Shown: one piece after another, positions 31,442-43,295 of the stretch
Position numbering within the stretch: position 1 is the first letter of the stretch
How the letters are laid out: every line of letters starts with the position of its first letter
Assembly: GCF_905220565.1 (NCBI RefSeq)
Contig: NC_059409.1
Coordinates: forward strand, 16,052,549 to 16,116,548
DNA length: 64,000 bases
Source: Melitaea cinxia
Lineage: Eukaryota; Arthropoda; Insecta; Lepidoptera; Nymphalidae
Direction of reading: 5' to 3'
The notes under the pieces: model-generated
The model's input: the letters and a program-made list of their open reading frames with translations, nothing else
Database searches by the model: none
Told to the model about the DNA's origin: nothing
Translations under genes and position numbers: made by a program

Positions 31442-32485
31442 TTGAATTAGTGTTTTTGATAGTGGGTTTCGACAAAGTGAAGAATAGACAATTCGTGAAA
31501 TGTGAATCTTAATATAATTTTGAGGAATGTAAAAGTAAAATGCTTAATCTTGACTTAGAATAACACAAAAGTTTTAAAATACCATAAGCATGTAATATAT
31601 CAATTAAGTTTAGGATAACTTTGGTCGGTGGACACACGTCTGCATTAGGGATACTAAGATAGAATAATTAGTTCTCTTAATGTAAGCTGCAGTAGTGTAA
31701 CAAGTAAACGATCAGTAATAAAACTAAAAATCGGAATAACAAAAGCACGGGCACTATAAGCCTGTGGATATAACTTTATATACATAAAAAAATACCATAA
31801 GCATACCCACTATCGTTAGTAATTGACATGGAATTGGCAAGCGAATGATATTATCAAGTCAAACCTACGAGTATTTTTGGTCTTATAATAATTAGCATAA
31901 TTTATTCATAAGAATTAAATAAATAAAAAGTTTTTCGGTAGGAGACGAACTTTTATATTAACTTAGTATCTCATTGTCGTCTCCATTGCTGTATTTAAAT
32001 TTCAATTTGATATTTTTCAACAGGATAAATTGGTCAAAATTTTGACAGTCATATCTTTTAGCGCCATCAAAAATAACACCATATAAATACAATATAGTTA
32101 CATCGCATGCATCATTCAAAACAATCTTCGGTAGAATATTTTTTTTTTACAAAATAACTACTTTAGTCGAAGAACAAAGGCCGAAAATATTACGAGAGTT
32201 ACACGATGAATAGAATATAAGAACGGTTAAATAACTTGGGATAATATTTCATTACCGCCGCCTTTTGTGGAAATTGTATGATTAGCCCTTTCACCCTATT
32301 TTACTTAAGGGATCATATTACTTAAACTTATGGCGTACCCAACATTGTTGGTAGAACAAATTTTACACTGCAGAAGATGTAATGGCGCAGTGGCCATAGC
32401 AAGGGACACTTGCTCTAACTTTTAATAGTTGGAAATATAGCAGAACTTTGTATACGGTGATGGATATTTGTGTTTAAATATATTT
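31442..32485. other. Intronic, nothing recognised
   Basis: AT-rich. 31740-31800 repeats the hairpin-bearing sequence seen at 1755-1815 (GCACGGGC...GCCTGTGG). Confidence 0.4.
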
Positions 32486-32489
32486 TAAT

Positions 32490-32750
32490 ACGACTACATC
32501 GGCAAACAAGCGTACAGCCCACATTATGGTAAGTGGTTACCGTAGACTATAGACGCCTGCAACACCAGAAGCATCGCAAGCATGTTGCTGAGCCTATCCT
32601 CGACTATCCCCAGGAGCTCTGGTCGCCTTACTTACCACAAGAACACAATATTACTTGAGAGCAATGTTTAAGCTGTGATCTTTTACAAGATTGAGGTACT
32701 TCTCCAGTCAGGCTGCCCCAAATTCTGAGCAGGATATATTCCACCTCAAT
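32490..32750 (+). mobile_element. Family C repeat
   Basis: ACTACATCGGCAAACAAGCGT, GTGGTTACCGTAGACTATAGA, CACCAGAAGCATCGCAAGC, CCAGGAGCTCTGGTCGCC and AGGCTGCCCCAAATTCTGAGC. Confidence 0.8.
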
Positions 32751-32824
32751 AATAAATATCGGAATAGCTAGCGTAGTCAACATGTATGTAATATATATGT
32801 TATATATAGGTAATCAATCGTATT

Positions 32825-33140
32825 TGACTAGCCCTTTGGCGCAGTTTGTAGTCATCAAATCACATGAGCCTTTCGCAATCCACTACTGGACATAGGCCTC
32901 CACAAGTTCGTACCAAAAATGGCGTGAACTCATGTGTTTTGCCCATAGTCACCAGTTTCTAGTGGCCCTGTTTTCTGTTCCGCGGGTTGTGGGTTTAATC
33001 CCCCTCTGAGTCTGGGTGTAATGTTTGTATTTTATATGTATTATTTCTATGTATATATGTAAAAAATAGTTATAACAGTCGACTGTTACCTGTAACATTA
33101 AATTGCTTACCATAGGAACAGACGACTGTGTGTATATGTT
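32825..33140 (+). mobile_element. Family A SINE split by a family R insertion
   Basis: Head TGACTAGCCCTTTGGCGCAG up to 32852, then after the insertion TGGCCCTGTTTTCTGTTCCG, box B GGGTTTAATCCCC (one change), the CTGGGTGTAATG body and the GGAACAGACGACTGTGTGT end. Confidence 0.85.
32853..32953 (-). mobile_element. Family R element, 101-bp copy inside a SINE
   Basis: Short tail-end copy. AGTTTGTAGT (32843-32852) and AGTTTCTAGT (32954-32963) are the duplicated target, which belongs to the SINE head. Confidence 0.88.
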
Positions 33141-33420
33141 ATAAGATATTTATTAATTATTTAATCAAGCGTATAAGTATACCCGGTATTATCGATATCG
33201 TTACATTTAACATACGCGTGACGTAAGAACATACGAGCTTAAGATCGTTCCAGTTCTTCTTGTATCCTTTATGTAACACCATATCTACACGTAATAATTA
33301 TTTATACCTTATGAGCTTTTATCGTTACTCAATCCTTATGTAATGTATATATGTGCTATATATATTATACATATAGATAAAAATATAGAGCACAGATTGT
33401 TACGCCCAGACTACAACAGA
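33141..33420. other. Intronic, nothing recognised
   Basis: AT-rich; no recognised feature. Confidence 0.35.
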
Positions 33421-33442
33421 CATGTGTAAGTCAATTAAATCG

Positions 33443-33620
33443 AATCCGTGGATTACCACGGATTCAATTAAATTAATTAAATTAATTAATAATAATTCGA
33501 TTAATGCACCATTCTGTTCCTTTAGCATGTGTGCAATCCGTGGATTACAACGGATTAAATTAAATTAAATTAATTTATAATAATTCGATTAATGCACCAT
33601 TCTGTTCCTTTAGCATGTGT
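33443..33620. repeat. Tandem duplication of a ~90-bp unit with a hairpin
   Basis: Unit 1 is 33443-33534 and unit 2 is 33535-33620. Each starts AATCCGTGGATTAC and ends GTTCCTTTAGCATGTGT. In unit 1 GAATCCGTGG and CCACGGATTC form a perfect 10-bp stem with loop ATTA; in unit 2 the stem has one mismatch. Confidence 0.9.
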
Positions 33621-34395
33621 CAACGTTGTCGTCAAACAAATATTAATGAGGATTAATAAAAAAAAATTTAAAAAGAGGTCGAATTCCTTTTTTAAAATAA
33701 GTATAATTTTAAAGTCGCATCATCGCTAGAGATATATTTTTCTACATGTTAAACACAAAAAAATTAAAACACATTAGACTATATTATTAAGGTCCTATTT
33801 TCTCAAAGCATGCTCTAAGCAAGCACTATTCAAAAGTGAATGTAGCCATTTCTAAATAGTAATTAAACCATTCAAAACTTTCTCTATAATACTGAAAGTA
33901 TAATGAACTAATAAACAAGGTTAACAACATTTAGAACAAAAACCTAATTACAGTTTTATTAAATAAATATTAAGTGTAAACTTCACCTGTAATGATCCTC
34001 AGTAGGTCCCGGTAGGTCAGTCAAAGAAACGCCTAAGAGAAGACAAAGAATTGTCATAATCTATATAAATAAAAATGAATGTTGCTAATCGGATAACTCG
34101 AGAATGGCTCGACAAATTCGGCTAATTAATTTTTTTGTATGTTCCTTAAGGCCCACGGAAGGTTTTAATACTTAAAAAAAAAAAAAAAAAATTTTAACTA
34201 TTAATTTATGATAGAACGAAGTCTTTCCGGGCTAGCTAGTCTAATATAAATCCTAGATGAATCTAATCCAAATCCACTAGCGCATTACTTACTCTTAGCA
34301 CTGCGCTAACTCATGGTTGTAGTTAAAGGTTTTGTTGCATTATCCTTTAAAATTCAACGTATGTTTTATATTAATATAATGTAAAAGACACATCA
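33621..34395. other. Intronic, mostly unassigned
   Basis: 34060-34240 (ATCTATATAAATAAAAATGAATG to TTCCGGGCTAGCTAGT) resembles a Helitron-like element ending in CTAGCTAGT. The rest is not assignable. Confidence 0.4.
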
Positions 34396-34397
34396 AA

Positions 34398-34535
34398 ATA
34401 TCTTGCTTAAAATCTAGAGCAGCCCGTCTGGGAAAGAACCTCAACCTTACATAAGATCACAGCCAAATAACAACTCTCACATTACTTTCCTGCTATTAGT
34501 AATGTGGCGAGAGCTGTGGGGATAGTTGGTGGTAG
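34398..34535 (-). mobile_element. Family C repeat, fragment
   Basis: CTTGCTTAAAATCTAGAGCAG, CTCAACCTTACATAAGATC and GTGGCGAGAGCTGTGGGG match the reverse orientation. Confidence 0.6.
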
Positions 34536-34551
34536 AATCAGAGATGCTTTT

Positions 34552-34768
34552 TGACTAGCCCGTTGGCGTAGTTTGTAGTGACCCGGCTTTCTGCTCCGGG
34601 GGTTGTGAGTTCGATCCCACCCCGAGTCTGGGTGTAATATATATTTATTTATATATATATTATTTATATGTATGTTTATCGAAAAAAATATGTAGCTATA
34701 CTAGTCGGCTGTTACCTATAACAAGCATTAAGTTGCTTACTTTAGGAACAGACGACATTGTGTGTGTC
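34552..34768 (+). mobile_element. Family A tRNA-headed SINE, full length
   Basis: TGACTAGCCCGTTGGCGTAG head, GAGTTCGATCCC box B, CTGGGTGTAATATATATTT body, and CTTTAGGAACAGACGACATTG end. The best uninterrupted + strand copy (about 217 bp). Confidence 0.88.
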
Positions 34769-35315
34769 TGTGTGTGATGTAGATATTTATTATTTATTTT
34801 ATGATGATCTTGATGTTACAGAAATCTTTAGGCTAACGTAGTAGTCTACTATCAGACAGTACAGTTTACTGACATGCTAATCGTATAAAAATGCGAATAG
34901 ACTTTAACTAGACATGTCTAAAAACAATGAACGGTTCAATTTTAAAAAATATATATTTTTAATTTTGAGAATTACATTAATTTCTCATTTCCGTAACATA
35001 TAAGACATATATCAACATAATTAAGTCGACAGAAGGACATACGTAGCATAAAATAATTTTCTCCAAGCCGGAACGCAACCCAGTTACATTACATGTGTTA
35101 TAAGACTGCCAATCTTTCATGCTAAATATGGAATGTATGTGAACACTCCCTTAATGCATTCACTCGCTTATATTATACTGAATAGATACCACGTTGACTT
35201 GTTCAATTCATTTATGCGTATGTAAATAGTGAAATATATATCTTTAAACACATAAAAATATTACACAAACAATTATCTTTATTTACAAAAATTTATTAAA
35301 GGTACTTTAACATAC
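34769..35315. other. Intronic, nothing recognised
   Basis: AT-rich; no recognised feature. Confidence 0.35.
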
Positions 35316-35317
35316 AC

Positions 35318-35590
35318 TGAGGTAATGCTCAGGAGGAAATATCCTGCTCAAAATCTGGATCATTCCGGAAGTACCTCGACCTTACAAAAGATTACAGCTA
35401 AATAATACCGCTTTTAAGCAGTGTTGTGTTCCTCTGGTGAGTAAGGTGACCAGAGGCCCTAGACTCCTGTAATGAGTAATGTGGCCAGAGCTCTGTTGCT
35501 GAGCGTCTGTTGTCAAGTCGTCCATAGCTACTTTAATCGCTTACCATCAGGTGAGCCGTACGATTGTTTGCCGACCTAGTTGTATAAAAA
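35318..35590 (-). mobile_element. Family C repeat, near complete
   Basis: GAAATATCCTGCTCAAAATCTGG, GTTCCTCTGGTGAGTAAGGTG, AATCGCTTACCATCAGGTGAG and TTGCCGACCTAGTTGTATA, including the terminal arm. Confidence 0.82.
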
Positions 35591-36137
35591 AATACAACTA
35601 ATTTTGCATAACTTCGCCCACCCGGACAAACTCGCCATCCGGATTTTATATATATTACACAATTATAGCTATACCTCACTACGCTACGCTATATGTCACT
35701 CAAAGATAGTGTAACACTTTACAATTCACTTGAGAAATAATGTTTAAAATCGATCGAATATTGAGCTTATCACCATATATATACGCTAAAGTTAAGATTT
35801 TTGCCTCCCTTTTTAGTGAAAACCTCACAATTACCCCACATAAATTATATATATCATTTTATAGATAATTGCTTGCTCTACCGGTATCAACAATTAAAAA
35901 AATTATTATTGCTTTTGTTTTTATAAATTAATTATTAAAATTATATGTATGAAGGCTTTAATTTTGAAACAACGTCAACATGATTGGCGGTCGGTAATTT
36001 TTTTACTTATTTAGTGCGAATTATTTATGCGAGTATTGCTAGTCTATTTTAATAGCATTAATAGATATGTTTACATACTTAAAATAAATAGAATGAAATA
36101 ATAACGAAATATATATTGAAAGATAATAATTAGCACT
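35591..36137. other. Intronic, nothing recognised
   Basis: AT-rich; no recognised feature. Confidence 0.35.
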
Positions 36138-36149
36138 AAGCGAGCCCTC

Positions 36150-36491
36150 GATGACGCCGCGTTGGCGCAACGGTTACAGCCATGGATTGTACCTGTTGCG
36201 CTGGCGGTTGCCGATTCGATCCCCGCACATGACAAATCATTTGTATTGGCCATACAGGTATTTGCCCTAGTCTCAGTGTTTGTGCAGTCCTTGTGGGTCT
36301 CCCCACCGTTCCTCGGAGAGCACGTTAAGCCGTCGGTCCCGGTTGTTATCATGTACACCTGATAGCGATCGTTACTCATAGTAGGGAATATATCTGCCAA
36401 CCCGCATTGGAGCAGCGTGGTGGATTATGCTCTGATCCTTCTCATATATGGGGAAAGAGGCATATGCCCAGTAGTGGAATATTACAGGCTG
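36150..36491 (+). mobile_element. Family D tRNA-headed SINE, full length
   Basis: The head GCGTTGGCGCAACGGTTACAG (box A-like) and GATTCGATCCCC (box B-like) suggest a tRNA-derived polymerase III promoter. The 3' end GCCCAGTAGTGGAATATTACAG plus GCTGAAG resembles the RTE tail, so it is probably copied by an RTE enzyme. AAGCGAGCCCTC (36138-36149) and AAGCGAGCTCTC (36492-36503) form the target duplication. Overlapping ORFs of 60-109 codons are chance frames. Confidence 0.9.
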
Positions 36492-36503
36492 AAGCGAGCT
36501 CTC

Positions 36504-37099
36504 ACTTTCCACCCAGATATTCCCGTCTTCGATTTTTATATAGTACCTACTGTAGACATCCGCGTTATCTCAAAGAGCACGCAACACGATTTATATAAAC
36601 GTTAAAACAAGGAACACTTAATTACATCACAAACAGAGACTGGAAATATAAAGAACCATTAACAGATCCGAGCAAAAAGATAATTAACAACGAACAATTA
36701 AAGCGGGGAATTGCGTTTTTGAATAAATTGCTCGAAAATAAAATAAATCGGAATGTTCACAAAGAAACGAGGCACACAATTTTGGTGTTAATTTTTTAAT
36801 TGTAAACGACGCCGTACCTAATTAAAGCAAATAAATGCGTCATACTTATATAAAAATCAACTCAAATATATCACCATTAAAAATTAAATTTAATAGCCTT
36901 ATCTATATATTATCAACGTCAGTCTTTACAAAGTCGAAAAGCTAACACTTAAATACTCCTAGTGGGACGAAATTCTTGTTGGGCGTCTGAAAAGAGAAAA
37001 TGATAAAGGTCAAATCACAACTTATTACGAATCTAAACGCAGACAGAAATTTCTATTTGATAAGGGAACTGAAACCAAACAGATACAGTCTTCATATTC
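36504..37099. other. Intronic, unassigned; 67-codon open frame
   Basis: A stop-free stretch without Met runs at about 36598-36800 (+) with a Lys/Asn-rich product. No acceptor in the right phase was seen, so it is not proposed as an exon. Confidence 0.25.
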
Positions 37100-37109
37100 A
37101 TAGTATTCA

Positions 37110-37300
37110 GTAGATATGTAGGTATAAAAGTCTCACTCTTTATGGCCATTAGTCTGATTTAATCATGTTCTGGAGGTCCGGATACACACTAAGACAATCG
37201 CCCACACCATTACAAACATCTATAGGACACATAAATATTTATCCATAGTCTATGACTTCAAAAATTGTAGATTATTGGTTGGGATTAAACCAGAGCTCTA
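37110..37300 (-). repeat. Family D-like SINE remnant, diverged
   Basis: Weak order match on the minus strand (CACACTAAGACAATCGCCCAC, ATTACAAACATCTATAGGAC). Confidence 0.35.
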
Positions 37301-37380
37301 AGAGCATGTTTTACTTTCTGCTGATAAATTGCGAGAGAGCGAAAGTAAATGACCTACCCCACAGAATTAGTAAAGTTATA

Positions 37381-37520
37381 GTGGCTAATCACCCGTGTCG
37401 TAGGACCGATGGTGCAGACGTGTCTTGAAGTGAAGACCGCGTGCTGGCAAACGTAGTGTTGGATGTCCGCTGGCACTTGGGAAGGCTGTTGTTCAGCAGA
37501 CTGCAATAAGACGAAATGAC
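37381..37520 (+). mobile_element. RTE LINE 3' fragment, decayed
   Basis: CCGTGTCGTAGGACCGATGG, AAGTGAAGACCGCGTGCTGG, CAAACGTAGTGTTGGATG and TTGTTCAGCAGACTGCAAT follow the order of the RTE ORF2 C-terminus (the GHIARRTDG, WRPR and VQQWTAI regions), with deletions and stops. Confidence 0.65.
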
Positions 37521-39790
37521 TGACTAACTGACAGATAAATTGAATAAGTTGGTAACTTATGCCGACATAAACTTCACAAGTTATCGATGAAACATTCTGA
37601 TAGTCTAAGTCAGAAACCACATCTTCTTTCTATAACCATGTATACTTTTACTACCAGTATTTAATCTCAAAATGGGCGAAACCACAGTAAATAATTTATT
37701 TACTACAAAACAGAAATATAAAAACGAATCATGAAATATTTTATATGCATTTCGTAAATACAAAAAGCGTCTCTAAAAGGCTTTAATGCTTTAACTAAAA
37801 AGCTGGATTTAGTTAAAAAAGGGTATGTCTTTCGTTTTACCATTTCTTTCCTTCAATTTGGTTTATTTCTCTTCAAATTTTTAGCTTGTTTAGTTTGGCC
37901 GCTAAAATTTTATACAAGATTTCTGTTTTTTATTCACTTTATTTGCTTACTATTTAAAATACTTCATGCTTTTATGACTAATAATATCCTCACGTACTTG
38001 TTGTATATGTATGTGAGAAAAAAAATCCTAGGTGAATAAATTTAACGGAAGCAGGGTCACGCAGTTATGCTCCGAGTTGGTGGATAATTTATCTACTATA
38101 GGTAATCACTATTAATTTATGGTGTTAGATAGACATAAAAGACTTAACAACGTATACCGCTATTTAGTGTATTCGTGCATTTGTCCGAAAATTCTTACCA
38201 ATAGTGAATTTTCCGATCTCGATATAATTCACCGGAAAGCAATTTAGAAGTCACAAATGAAAATTAAATGACAATATGAAAGAATACGTCAGCGGTAATT
38301 ATTCTACAGCAAGTAGACCGGTCGGTCGACTGGTCCTCTCTGGTTAAACGATTGGTTGACACGCTCCCTACAGCGAAGATTTTATGTAGAGTAGTGAAAA
38401 ATAGGCCCTAAACAATTTTTTGACATCGAAAAAAATGTTTTTAAAACAATAAAATTTTTGTTAATACAATATTTGGTTGTTACAATATTGTACACTTTTT
38501 GTTTTAATTTTTAACGTAAAAATAAATTAAGCAAAGAAGAAAAAATTATTCAAATATTTAAATCTGTCGAAAAAAAAAGTTCGTGCTCAAATCAATATAG
38601 CCTTTTTGATTTTAAACTAAAGAAACATAGATAGATATTCACCGAATTTTTAAATTTTTTGATGTACACATACCGCGTTTCGTTTTTTTTTTTTATTTTT
38701 TTTTTCATTCACTAAAGTATTTATAAAAAAGTATAAAAAAAACAAAACAGTAAGTATATTGTATCTAAGTTCGACAGTTATGTTAGTTATGAACAAAGGA
38801 AACTCATACTTTAAAATTTAATCTACCACTACGTAGTAAACTACCGATAACTATTCCATTGGAGCTTGTTTCTAAAGAGGATAAGATTGCGTGGTTAAAT
38901 AATCTCTTTCCCTGGCAATATATAAGCAATAATCCGATAATACAATTACACTAATAACGAGATTAACAATAACTTCGCATAATATTATTTTATACCTTTA
39001 TATGATAATAAGTAGTAGTAACAGAAATTTATTTTCGGTTCTAATATGGAACTTTGTATGATTCAAAGCTATTGTAATCATACAAATCCTCTCCGCACAA
39101 AAATGGCGTATGTAATAATGCTAATAACATTCTTACGTACTACAAAACGAGAGGATCTTTATCAGAATAGCTTGTGCCAAAATCGCTAAACCAATGACTC
39201 CAACCATTCGGTATCTAGTTGAACAACTGATCGAGCAATCGATCGTTCAACAAGTCAAACGATTCATCCAATTCGGCGCTGTATTTAATTATAATCAAAG
39301 TGAAATTAAGAGATCGATCGGCATGTGTGACAATGATATATTGTTCTAAAGAAACGTTTTCGTTCTTTCCGAGCAGTCATTTTAAATTAATGATAACTTT
39401 CATTCATATCAGTATAAAATAAAGTAAAACAAAAATGGTGATTGGTTGATTGATTGTAATTGGTTCGTTTTTTCTTGTCTTTTTTTACTGAAATGTAATT
39501 GGTGGAGTTTATAAAATAATAAATGTAATAAGTCAGTTTATTGAGGAATATTTTAGACTATACAAGTATATCTCAAAATCATTTAACACATAAAAACTTA
39601 ATAGTTTATTTAACGCCTACAAGTATAAAGGTTGGAACTATCTGCAATTTTTACGATATTGTTGGCGTCTCTTTTGGTAACGAGCGTACACTTTCGTAAA
39701 TCTTTTAAATAAGAATAGAAAATATATATCAACACTTAAATTGTCTTGAGTTTAAACTATATAAAAATAATAAATATTTCTTTCTAATCT
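37521..39790. other. Intronic, no gene or repeat recognised
   Basis: 2.3 kb of AT-rich, apparently unique sequence. 38040-38085 may be a SINE scrap. Poly-T runs at 38685-38705. Confidence 0.35.
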
Positions 39791-39795
39791 CACAG

Positions 39796-39803
39796 ACTTA
39801 CGG
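39796..39803 (+). other. Possible 8-nt microexon of the secreted-protein gene
   Basis: ACTTACGG lies between a good polypyrimidine acceptor (TTTCTTTCTAATCTCACAG) and GTAATT. Its length would convert phase 1 to phase 0, exactly what the gene needs, adding Asp-Leu-Arg. Very short exons are easy to find by chance, so this is only a candidate. Confidence 0.15.
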
Positions 39804-41554
39804 GTAATTTGTTCAATGCATCAAGCTCTGTTACACATCTTGCATTAAGTTCTCGTTATCTAATGGTCTGGTCTTAATGTTGCTTGGGTGCTTGAATAGA
39901 GAGATTTAGTTATACACACATTGTTATCATCGTTCTTATATCTTTTTGATAATCACTTACCACCAACTAACTTTTAATCAGAATAATATAGAAGAACTTA
40001 ATTAAAGAAAAGCTTATATATTTATTTTTACAGATAAATATTAGAAACTTTTACAGCTGAAATGTGACTGTGTGTCATGTATGAGGATGAAACTCTGTTC
40101 ACTTTAATATTAGCAATGTCTCAAATAGACGATTGCGTGTAACTTACAACATCATATATTTTGTACCGCAGCTTAAAAAGATCTCTATTGTGAGAAAATA
40201 TTCCAAACTATCCACAATTAAAAACCTGTTTCACAACCCCAAACAATTCAGTACATCACTTGTGTCTCCTATAATCCTAGCGAAGGCGTAATCTTTTATC
40301 ATCAATGCTCGACTTACTTCAGTGAATTTCCCCTGGTCCTGTCTCGTCCCTGGAATAATATTACGGCACTAATCTCTTTATCACAGCCGGAACTGGGTAC
40401 AAATACCCCGCAGTTATGAACTGAGGACGGACGAAATCTACTAAATATCTTTATCCATTGAACGATGTAAGAAAATAATTGATTTTTGTCACAACGCCTA
40501 GAAAACAATCATAGCAAAATATTTAAATTGAAATTATTTAAAACTTTTCATTAGGCGCCTTATAAATTTTTGTTGCTGTATAATTATTATTATTTAGTTT
40601 CCCGCAATTAAATCTAAACTGTCACAAATCTTATAATTAAGTGACAATTATTAGTAACTACCTGTTTTACCTTTTATCTATTTTACCTACTTTATTGTAA
40701 GATAATAGCTCTATAAATGTCTAATATTGAGGGCGGATTACCTACATATGCTGATAAAACTGATTTATAACGGTATCCAACAGATAAAATTTACTAAATA
40801 ACTAGTACTTTAGTTGCTAATCTCATTAGTACTACTTAAAATATTTTTTTATTATTATTGGTGTGCGTTTTTTTACAATACTTTTACTTCAGACCAGCAG
40901 TTCTAATACATTCTAATAAATAAAAATCGCTAGGATGGTCCGCCACTGACAGATTTTTGCTGTTATAAATATATCATAATATATATATATATATATATGT
41001 TTATTTTTTAATTTATCGACATATATATTTATACACGTAGGTACATATCTCAATACAGAAACAGACTGTAAGAGTCTGTTTATACTTGCTGGAGGTACTG
41101 ATAAAGCATTAATTAAAGTGTGAGATAAACGTTAACAGCAATCATTAAAACAACTATTAAGACATTTACAGCTTACATATATGGCTTTAACGCCGGATCA
41201 CTATCATGGAAACAGTCTCTGATACTGAGAAGACGGTTGGCCTTAATAAGGTCGCTTGTCGTACAAAATGTTTTAGGCCGAGAAAATTACTTATTACTTT
41301 TATGAATTTCTATCTTCACTACAATGTTTTATTTATAACTGACTGTTTATCTAAAGCTTTCCCATTAAACCTTCCTTCAAAAACCCAAATGCAAAGATCT
41401 ATTGCCTGTTTTAAACTCCATGTTATATTATAGACTTAATACGGATTTTTATTTATAGACTCAATGGGACCGGTTATTTTAAATTAAATGAGTTGTTGTT
41501 ATATATTATTTATAACGCTTTTAAATATGTAAATTTTTATTTCTTTATTTACAG
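39804..41554. other. Intronic, no repeat family recognised
   Basis: AT-rich sequence with a TA run at about 40978-40998 and a 75-codon frame at 41206-41433 lacking any domain. Confidence 0.35.
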
Positions 41555-41680
41555 CAAATATACGCCACTCCTGTACCGCAAGTTGGTAAAATATCGGATG
41601 TTCTGAGTAGTCAGGGTCATCAATTCCAGGCAGCCATCGCAAGCCATCTATACTCACCTTTCTCAATCTACCAGCCAAGG
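41555..41680 (+). CDS. 3' exon a of the secreted Gln-rich protein
   Basis: Acceptor TTTATTTACAG, donor CCAAGG/GTAAAT, 126 nt and 42 codons in phase 0. The peptide (QIYATPVPQVGKISDVLSSQ... to SPFSIYQPR) lacks the Q-run character of the later exons and may be a small folded or conserved region. The other two frames contain stops, which fixes the phase. Confidence 0.85.
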
Positions 41681-42163
41681 GTAAATAAAAATACGATACA
41701 TATATTTAATATATTTTTTCTAAGACACACATATATTGATATATAGTCTGAGAATTAAAAATAATCAAAATTAAACTCAATATAGTTTACATCAGAAATG
41801 TCTTCTTCTTCTCCTTCTTCTTAAAGTGCCATCTTCTCACGAAGTTCGGCGATCATTTTAGCAACTTGTATCCTTGATACCGGAGCCCTGAATAACGAAC
41901 GGGTGCTTTTCCCAAACCATTGGCGTAGATTTTTTAGCCAAGAATGTTTTTAGACAGAAATGTCTAAATCAATAAAATAAAAATAAAAAACTATAAAAAG
42001 CTACCTCAAATATCATTCTAGACACATCGGAGAGTTAAAAAACGTATAGCTGTTATAACTATGACAAATAAAAAATGACCATATTCTCTCGCGTAATAAA
42101 TTATATAAATCGCTTACATTATACTAAGTACCTATTTAACATCCACAATTATTTAATTTACAG

Positions 42164-42610
42164 CTTGGATCTCCAACAACGTACGAAGTGTCAGCTCCAG
42201 TACCGTCTCAGCTGGCCTACTCCGAGCACAGGCTGTCTGTGCCTTTGCCGAACTCACTGCAATACGCAACGAAACCCCAGCAAATAACAAAACCAATAAT
42301 AACGAACTACGATCAGCCCCAAAGTTACATTCAACCGTTGTACGACCAAAACCTGTTACAGCTCCAATCATTTTATCAACAAGGAAACAATGGCAATCTA
42401 CAACACAATTATCAACCACTTCAATACGCCCAACCCCAGATTTACAGCCAACAATTGCAATACTTACAACCATCCCAGCAACCTGGTATTGTATATCATC
42501 GTCAAGAACAACAGAGTCAGTACCAACCTAATCTGAAACAGACTGAGCAGAGAGAATTACAAAATCCAGGTTCAGAACAAATTGTTGAAAAACAACAAAT
42601 CGCTCAACAG
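42164..42610 (+). CDS. 3' exon b of the secreted Gln-rich protein
   Basis: Acceptor ATTTAATTTACAG, donor CAACAG/GTGAGT, 447 nt and 149 codons in phase 0. Q/Y/P/L-rich with irregular repeats such as QPQSYIQPLYDQ and LQYAQPQIYSQQLQYLQP. Low-complexity Gln-rich tracts of this kind occur in secreted structural proteins of insects. The frame could begin at an internal Met (42188), but the splice signals and continuity favour the exon. Confidence 0.9.
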
Positions 42611-42738
42611 GTGAGTTTGTCGTATATATATTTTATGTAATATTTTTGTAAAAATATGTATAAATTATACTTTATTTGTACATATTTATTGAAGTATGAG
42701 TACGATTTTTAAAAAATTTAGTTCAATAATATTATTTA

Positions 42739-42892
42739 GCGTATTCGGTGTGAGAAAGCCAGCCCTGCGGTCACCAACCCGCCTGCCCAGCGTGGTGACT
42801 ATGGGCAACACACATGAGCTCAAGCTATTTGTTTTGTTGTGAACTTGTGAAGGCCTATGTTCAGCAGTGGATTGTGATAGGCTGAAGTGATG
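42739..42892 (+). mobile_element. Family R element in the intron, truncated
   Basis: From GTGTGAGAAAGCCAGCCCTG to the tail GGCTGAAGTGATG. AATATTATTTA flanks it at 42728-42738 and 42893-42903. Confidence 0.9.
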
Positions 42893-43017
42893 AATATTAT
42901 TTATAAGATACTGTTGTCGAAAGAAAGCCACATTTGAGTTTGATTTACAATATATTTAGATAAACGTTAATAAATTTAACTGAAATAATCTTAGATTTAT
43001 TGAAAATTGTTTATCAT

Positions 43018-43213
43018 TACATATATAAAACAAAGTCGCTTCCCGCTGTCTGTATGCTTAGATCTTTAAAACTACGCAACGGATTTTGATGTGGTTTTCT
43101 TTAGTAAATGGAGTGATTCTAGAAGAAGGTTTATATGTATAATACAAGAATAATATAGTAGAGGAACACTGATAGTTTTTTCAACCGTGCGAAGCCGGGC
43201 AGGTCGCTAGTTT
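43018..43213 (+). mobile_element. Helitron-like element in the intron
   Basis: ATATAAAACAAAGTCGCTTCCC start, ACTACGCAACGGATTTTGATG, and CCGTGCGAAGCCGGGCAGG ending TCGCTAGT. Related to the minus-strand copy at 4697-4915. Confidence 0.7.
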
Positions 43214-43295
43214 TCTATACGCTTAATAAATTCTTATATATATATAGCTACACATAATTAAATATACTAAAAGTTTACCGTAAAAATATTTACAG

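Larger units (their letters stand above)
27736..41554. other. Large repeat-rich intron(s) with at least one unidentified exon
   Basis: About 13.8 kb between recognised exons. The phase change (1 to 0) requires at least one further exon. The only candidate noticed is an 8-nt microexon at 39796-39803, which is weak. Open frames at 31184-31441 (85 codons, no domain) and about 36598-36800 do not have matching splice sites in the right phase. Confidence 0.6.

Noticed and set aside
33443..33620. CRISPR-like repeat with spacer
   Set aside because: Only two units without a repeated spacer pattern, in a eukaryotic intron.
36071..36400. 109-codon minus frame
   Set aside because: Lies within the family D SINE, which is transcribed from the other strand and has no coding function.
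36598..36800. Stop-free 67-codon stretch in the large intron
   Set aside because: Considered as the missing exon, but there is no acceptor or donor giving a phase 1 to phase 0 exon and the Lys/Asn-rich product does not resemble the flanking exons.
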